Below are positions 48,168 to 52,281 of a DNA stretch of 52,281 bases, piece after piece. Made by a program: the position numbers and the translations under genes. The notes below the pieces were generated by a model. It was not told the DNA's origin. It saw nothing but the letters and a program-made list of their open reading frames with translations, and made no database searches. The DNA is from Paracraurococcus lichenis (GTDB lineage: Bacteria > Pseudomonadota > Alphaproteobacteria > Acetobacterales > Acetobacteraceae), in assembly GCF_030657435.1 (NCBI RefSeq), contig NZ_JAUTWS010000042.1, forward strand, positions 1 to 52,281, written 5' to 3'. Within the stretch, counting starts at the first letter, position 1. Each line of letters opens with the position of its first letter.

Positions 48168-48560
48168 TTATTGCTGGGCTGGATGTCTCTCGGCGTCACG
48201 GCAAGAACCGCCCAGCAACTCCCGCACGCACTGGCTCAGGACCGTGGGCATGAATGGCTTGAGGAGAATGCGCTCGCACGGGTCAGAGGGTCGGCCCAAT
48301 ACATTGACCGGATTGCCTGTCATGATGACGACTCCGACATCTAGCCAGCGCCTGTGCGCCTCCTCGGCCAGCGTCAGGCCATCCATTCCGGAACCCAGGT
48401 TGACGTCGGTGACGACGACCTGCGGACGGCCGTCATTCGTGAACAGCGCCAAGGCTTCCTCAGCGGTCGGTGCCTCGACCACACACAGACCATCATCCTG
48501 CAACCCGTCCGCAACGACCTCGCGCACGAGTGGCTCGTCCTCGACCACCAGGACATCCAT
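48168..48560 (-). CDS. Single-domain response regulator (130 aa)
   Basis: ATG 48560 (MDVLVVEDEPLVREVVADGL) has AGGA 9 nt upstream; the longer frame to 48677 lacks support. A complete receiver domain: acidic pocket VEDE, phospho-acceptor Asp in VVVTDVNLGSGMDG, Thr in VVIMTGNP and Lys in ILLKPFMP. The VNLGSGMDG form is typical of receivers paired with HWE kinases. No output domain. The HWE kinase at 45395 is only 0.6 kb downstream on the same strand, with the MerR gene between, and is the likeliest partner by position. Confidence 0.88.
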   Translation of the reverse strand: MDVLVVEDEPLVREVVADGLQDDGLCVVEAPTAEEALALFTNDGRPQVVVTDVNLGSGMDGLTLAEEAHRRWLDVGVVIMTGNPVNVLGRPSDPCERILLKPFMPTVLSQCVRELLGGSCRDAERHPAQQ

Positions 48561-48829
48561 GGCGGGCGTTCCTGCTCCCGGTACCCAAAGCATGTAACCG
48601 CATTGATCGATTGTGGTTCGTGGGAGGACTACAACGAATGCGTGTAGTGGCAGATCGGTGTCAGGTGCCTGACGCAAGCCCTGTTTGGTGTCACCGAGCC
48701 ATCAAGACGAAGACGAAATGACGCTGGCTCTGGAGGTCAAGAGGGTGCCTGTGCCCCTTGGTTCCTAAGGCGAGAACGGCTGGTCTAATATTACATACCA
48801 GACAGATGATACTTTTCATGGCATAGAGC

Positions 48830-49069
48830 TTGGAGGCTTCAAAGCTTTTGAGGGCTCTTCACCCATCCTTGTTGCATTCTCATCAGGAATCAGTGAAACT
48901 CTTTGACCAAATACAGAACCTAACCTTAATTCTTATTTACGTACGCTTGCCGTGCAACGAAGCACCATCTGAAGTGACCGAGGACGCCCCGCAACACCTC
49001 TTCTATTTGGCTGTCGATGCAGGCTTATCGCAGCCCGATGAAGGCTACGAGAGGTTGATTCCTGCCTAA
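48830..49069 (+). CDS. Possible small gene in AT-rich DNA (79 codons)
   Basis: The frame opens at TTG 48830 and has no nearby ATG. The centre reads like protein (QESVKLFDQIQNLTLILIYV, EDAPQHLFYLAVDAGLSQPD). Base composition here is much lower in GC than the window average, so codon bias cannot support it. The next small frame begins 7 nt after its stop. No family recognised; it may be horizontally acquired or spurious. Confidence 0.3.
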   Translation: MEASKLLRALHPSLLHSHQESVKLFDQIQNLTLILIYVRLPCNEAPSEVTEDAPQHLFYLAVDAGLSQPDEGYERLIPA

Positions 49070-49076
49070 AAAAAGA

Positions 49077-49235
49077 ATGAAGAAAACGTTTGAGACCGGC
49101 GCTACCGCGGCCGATGCAGAACTTCGTTGCTTGGCGAACAGGATTGAGGCTCTACAGTCGCAGGAGTTCTTGTCGACATTGATGAAACAACAGGCTGACG
49201 ATCGGGGCGACTTAACCCCCACAACGTCATCCTGA
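49077..49235 (+). CDS. Possible small protein, 52 aa
   Basis: ATG 49077 opens MKKTFETGATAADAELRCLA and continues as a charged helix (NRIEALQSQEFLSTLMKQQA) before DDRGDLTPTTSS and a stop. The helical, Ser/Asp-tailed composition looks like a genuine small soluble protein. Its purine-rich leader (AAAAAAAGA) could act as a ribosome-binding site. It lies 7 nt after the preceding small frame. Unknown function. Confidence 0.38.
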   Translation: MKKTFETGATAADAELRCLANRIEALQSQEFLSTLMKQQADDRGDLTPTTSS

Positions 49236-49633
49236 GAGCCATACGATCCGTTCGGTGCACACTATGAGCCGTAGATGCGCAGGCATGCCGGACCGGGTGT
49301 TCTGTGCATGCTGCCTCAAAGGTCGCCATCGCAGTCCTTGATGGCGACCTCGGCATAGGGCCGGACGTTGCCGTCGACCTTAGGCAAGGGCAGTATGAAC
49401 CTCCCTGCTCGGGGCCTCTCTGGAAATGCGGGGTGGCCAGCAATACCTCGCGGCGCCCGATGGTCTCGAACTTGAAGACGGCCGACCATCGAAGGCTTTG
49501 CAACCGGTGTAGCACCTTCCTGCCCGACCGCGATCAAAGTACGCCAAGCAACGGGCACAAAGCAGGTTAATCTAGGGCTGCCGCATGCTGCCGTAACAGC
49601 GACTCGGCCTTGTGTAAGCGGAGTTGAAGTTCG
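49236..49633. other. 400-nt stretch without a supported gene
   Basis: A minus-strand frame from about 49558 to 49316 ends in FILPLPKVDGNVRPYAEVAI and reads mildly protein-like, but it has no recognisable family, start signal or partner. It may be a gene remnant. No repeats or hairpins of note. Confidence 0.35.
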
Positions 49634-49954
49634 CTACGTCGGCATTCGGACGGGCGGCGCAGTGGGTCGCCCATTCTCGCCTTCCGTTGCAGCCCCAAGA
49701 TGGTGCAGCACCGCCGCCAGTTCGCTGGCGGAGGGTGGCGGCCCGTCCACCAAACGCCGCCGCATCTCTGCCGCGCCTTCGAGGCCATGGTCCGCGTTCT
49801 GCGTGCATCTGCCCGCTTCCGCCCTGGACATTCTGACCGCTTCCACCGTGGCCAGAAGAGCACCCATGTAGTTGTCCCAGATTGCCGCCGCATCCGCCCC
49901 GGACCTACTGCCTGGAGCGTCATCAGGCCTATCTGCTGCCTTAGTCGCTTCCAT
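49634..49954 (-). CDS. Unknown small protein, possibly frameshifted (106 codons)
   Basis: ATG 49954 (MEATKAADRPDDAPG) has GGGGA about 6 nt upstream. The helical core (IWDNYMGALLATVEAVRMSR, EMRRRLVDG, SASELAAVLHHLG) reads like a small alpha-helical protein. After about residue 83 the frame turns to low-complexity ATEGENGRPTAPP. The next frame instead continues with a plausible helix (SECRRSELQLRLHKAESLLR) to a stop at 49567, so a late frameshift is possible. It lies 57 nt downstream of the hibernation factor gene on the same strand. Confidence 0.38.
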   Translation of the reverse strand: MEATKAADRPDDAPGSRSGADAAAIWDNYMGALLATVEAVRMSRAEAGRCTQNADHGLEGAAEMRRRLVDGPPPSASELAAVLHHLGAATEGENGRPTAPPVRMPT

Positions 49955-50010
49955 CTTGGTCCCCGCGGTTGGCGGGATGCTCGCCAAGCATCCCGCGGGC
50001 CGATTGGAAG

Positions 50011-50526
50011 TTACTCCGCCGCAAGCGGCAGACTGGCGTGCGTGGGAAGGGTCACCGGAGAAGATCCGGATGGGAACATGCTCTCGAAATACTCGGTTTC
50101 GTCTGTGTCAACCATACCGAGTGCGTCATCAGGCTCTGTGACCCGCTCGGCATGCGCCTTGAAGAGGTTGGCCTTGCCAAAATTTACGGGCTTGTCCTCG
50201 CGTCGCGCTCGCTTGGTGCGGCGGAGTTGCTTGGCCACGTGCTCGACTGCCAATGAGAGAGCAGCGTGGGCTTCCTTGTGTGATGCACGCCCATCAAAAT
50301 CAAGATCTCCAGCCACGTGAAAGCGAATGTTGCAGCAGAAGCCGCTTCCCTTGGCTGTACGGGAGAAGGTGACGGTTGCATCTGCTGCACGGCGAAAATA
50401 CTTATCCGCCAATGTCCGCATTTCCGTTTCGACGTGCCCTATCAGAACCTCTCCAAGGTCAAGGTGTCGTCCCGCGACCATAACCCGCGTGTTCTCGGGT
50501 ATATCGGCATCAAGCGAACTGGACAT
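50011..50526 (-). CDS. hpf: Ribosome hibernation promoting factor family protein (171 aa)
   Basis: ATG 50526 has GGAGG 4 nt upstream. Residues about 14-115 form the S30AE/RaiA fold: VMVAGRHLDLGEVLIGHVET, ADKYFRRAADATVTFSRT, NIRFHVAGDLDFDGRASHKE, AHAALSLAVEHVAKQLRRTK and then the basic RARRED. This family binds the decoding centre of idle 70S ribosomes and blocks mRNA and tRNA. The tail is about 55 residues of acidic, unrelated sequence, not the dimerising C-terminal domain of long HPF. It is thus intermediate in length, or an accessory paralogue. Confidence 0.87.
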   Translation of the reverse strand: MSSSLDADIPENTRVMVAGRHLDLGEVLIGHVETEMRTLADKYFRRAADATVTFSRTAKGSGFCCNIRFHVAGDLDFDGRASHKEAHAALSLAVEHVAKQLRRTKRARREDKPVNFGKANLFKAHAERVTEPDDALGMVDTDETEYFESMFPSGSSPVTLPTHASLPLAAE

Positions 50527-51240
50527 CTCGCCTCCGTTCCTGACAACCAGTTACACGGTAGTGCGAGAACACGGTTCAAAGAACGAAAAACCATAACTTG
50601 GCATTCAACTTTTTGGGACTACACTCGCGTGCAACCATCGCCCTGGTTTCGCATTGACATATGTCCGAGCGTCTCCGCCGTCGCGAATAGCGGCCGGGTG
50701 ACCTGATCAGTGCAGTTGCCGCAGGTCCCGGCCACAGCACATGCTCGAATGCCGGTCATCGACCGTCGGTGTGCCAAGCAGTTTAACGCTGGCGCCGGAG
50801 GCGTACGCTCGAGACACCAGATATCAATAGGAGTGGCCCCGGCACCATCAATTGCATGCCCGGTGCTTTCGCCAGGCTCGCCACTTGATCGCTGGGGCTT
50901 GCTACCAGCCCCCTGCCCTTCGAGCTCTCCGGCTTCTGGATTGCGATGCTCCGGCATTCCTCATTCAGTCGGAATGCTGCCTATTGCTGGAAAGGCGAGA
51001 TGATTGACGCGTGCATGCGGCAGGTGCTCACCTGGACCGAGGTATTGGTCGTGGCAGTTGGTAAGCGCAATCCGTCATCACGCGCGCAAAGACTGCCATC
51101 AGGTCATTCCAACGTCAGACATTCGGCGCACTAGGCAGATCTGATCGACGCCGCGTTCAACGCAGATCGCTCGACCTGCCCCACATCACTGCCAAGCCAT
51201 CGTCATCGTGCTGGCAGCGACGCTGAGGGTGCGTCGGCAG
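50527..51240. other. 714-nt region without a supported gene
   Basis: It lies between two leftward genes. Frames on both strands (for example plus 50710-51003 and minus 50957-50619) read as low-complexity shadow. The 50570-50620 stretch is AT-richer and likely carries the hibernation factor promoter. No tRNA, repeat or insertion sequence end was recognised. Confidence 0.38.
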
Positions 51241-52200
51241 CTATCCTACGCCCTCGTAGCTAGGTAGGCGCGCTCCCTCAAACCTCGGGAACGGCTCCGG
51301 ATGCCTCCCCTCCGGGCGCCAGCGGAATTCTCGCATGCTCACGGTTTCACTGCTCGCGTGCAGGTTCCAGGACTTGATCATCAGGGCAAACCGTTCGAGC
51401 AGGCCCTCGCGGGTTCCAACTGGCGCTTCGACGCCCCGGATCAGGCGCTCGCGCAGTTGCCAGGCCGGATTACCTTTGCTGGCATTCAGGCCAGTTGCCA
51501 CCGTGTAGAGCCAATCCTGGAGCATTGCCTTTCCCGGTGAGCGAGAGGCCAGGTAGGCGGTGGCATAAAGTGGCGTACTGCGAATCCCTCGGGGATAAGC
51601 GAAGCCGTTCACCGCCGCGACTACCTCGGCGATATCCTTCCAGCGTTCGAAGGCGCGGCCCACCTCGTCGTTGCTGACGAACTGGCGGATGCTGTCAGGC
51701 AACCCTCGACGATAGAGAATGAGCAATCGCACCGCTGAGGCGACCGGGCCGCCTTGCGGTATTCCCTTAATCGTTAGCACATCTCCCCCGCTCCGAGATG
51801 CACCGGTATCGGTTTTAGTGAAGACTCGACGCGGAATCCCGAAGCGGACATCCATGTCAACGACCGCGTCGGCCTCGACTACCGCCAACAGCCGGTGCTG
51901 GCCGTTGTTCAGCACGCCCTCGGCCGAGACGATGATCGGCTCGCCAGTGTTTTCGAATTCACCGGATCGCATCTGGTCCGCCAACTGTGCCAGCTTGCGT
52001 TGGTTCACTCGCCGGTTGCCGGTGTTCAGCTTCAGCACTTCGCTGGCGAAGTGCTTGTCGAACACAAGGGTGCGGGTACCATAGAAGGCCTCAACGAGGT
52101 GTTGGAATTGCTCGGCCGTGACCCGCTCGGCATGAGGATTGATTTCCGAGGTGCCGTCCCCGGGAGCCTGAGTCTTGCTGGTCGTGGGTGCCGGTCCCAT
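51241..52200 (-). CDS. ParB/sulfiredoxin-fold-like protein of plasmid/phage type (319 aa)
   Basis: ATG 52200 follows GAAAGG; the frame extends to 52266 without better support. After about 30 disordered residues, TGNRRVNQRKLAQLADQMRS, then TGEPIIVSAEGVLNNGQHRL and DVRFGIPRRVFTKTDTGASR form the layout of a ParB/Srx-like domain, where GQHRL takes the place of the ParB G.R motif. The remaining 170 residues are helical. Similar proteins are frequent on plasmids and in phages as uncharacterised proteins. No ParA neighbour is visible, so partitioning is not implied. Nuclease or nucleotide-hydrolysing activity is possible from the fold only. Confidence 0.72.
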   Translation of the reverse strand: MGPAPTTSKTQAPGDGTSEINPHAERVTAEQFQHLVEAFYGTRTLVFDKHFASEVLKLNTGNRRVNQRKLAQLADQMRSGEFENTGEPIIVSAEGVLNNGQHRLLAVVEADAVVDMDVRFGIPRRVFTKTDTGASRSGGDVLTIKGIPQGGPVASAVRLLILYRRGLPDSIRQFVSNDEVGRAFERWKDIAEVVAAVNGFAYPRGIRSTPLYATAYLASRSPGKAMLQDWLYTVATGLNASKGNPAWQLRERLIRGVEAPVGTREGLLERFALMIKSWNLHASSETVSMREFRWRPEGRHPEPFPRFEGARLPSYEGVG

Positions 52201-52281
52201 AGCCCTTTCTCGTGTTCCGATACCTGCCACGAATGCAACGGAGCACTGGGAGCCACCGTCCGTCAACGGGTCATCGACGCG

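Overview
The window is GC-rich, densely coding alphaproteobacterial DNA. The evidence is the HWE-type histidine kinases, a NepR-like anti-sigma factor, an EcfG-like ECF sigma factor and a small conserved protein of a family I associate with Acetobacteraceae and Methylobacterium. I lean to an Acetobacteraceae/Roseomonas-like genome, but nothing here fixes the genus, nor chromosome versus plasmid. No rRNA, tRNA, CRISPR array or intact insertion sequence was seen.

Layout. 0-2.2 kb: a partial MarR-like gene with a palindrome at its start, a frameshifted remnant of a small membrane protein, two small conserved genes and a GNAT-like acetyltransferase. 2.6-6.4 kb: two chemoreceptors, one a globin-MCP-PilZ fusion, the other membrane-bound and coupled to a small gene. 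6.9-10.5 and 18.1-21.6 kb: two paralogous dCache-PAS-GGDEF-EAL proteins flanking a leftward six-gene unit (histidine kinase, NtrC-type sigma-54 activator, exported OB-like protein, MFS transporter, ArsB/SLC13-type transporter, YdcZ-type transporter). A good sigma-54 promoter lies between the regulator and the exported-protein gene. 21.9-24.3 kb: a dCache-PAS-GGDEF-GAF diguanylate cyclase. 24.4-38 kb: hybrid kinases, a single-domain response regulator and a general-stress-type cluster (EcfG-like sigma, two HWE kinases, NepR-like protein), then a Crp/Fnr regulator and a giant CHASE3 multi-PAS hybrid kinase. 38-48.6 kb: three more sensor kinases, a MerR regulator joined directly to one of them, and a receiver protein. 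48.6-52.3 kb: sparse, partly AT-richer DNA with small unknown genes, a ribosome hibernation factor and a ParB-fold-like protein.

Theme. This is a sensory island: eight sensor kinases, three c-di-GMP enzymes, two chemoreceptors, three receiver proteins, an ECF sigma/anti-sigma pair, and MerR and Crp regulators. Likely inputs include oxygen (FixL-like haem PAS; degenerate globin domain) and unknown periplasmic ligands (dCache, CHASE3). Likely outputs are c-di-GMP, chemotaxis, the general stress response and a sigma-54 transport operon.

Three of the eight kinases are each broken by one small lesion: a 1-nt deletion at about 24955, TGG to TAG at 36262, and an 11-G tract at 42578. At least two further gene remnants are present. 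Either the sensory repertoire is eroding or switching, or the assembly has residual errors.
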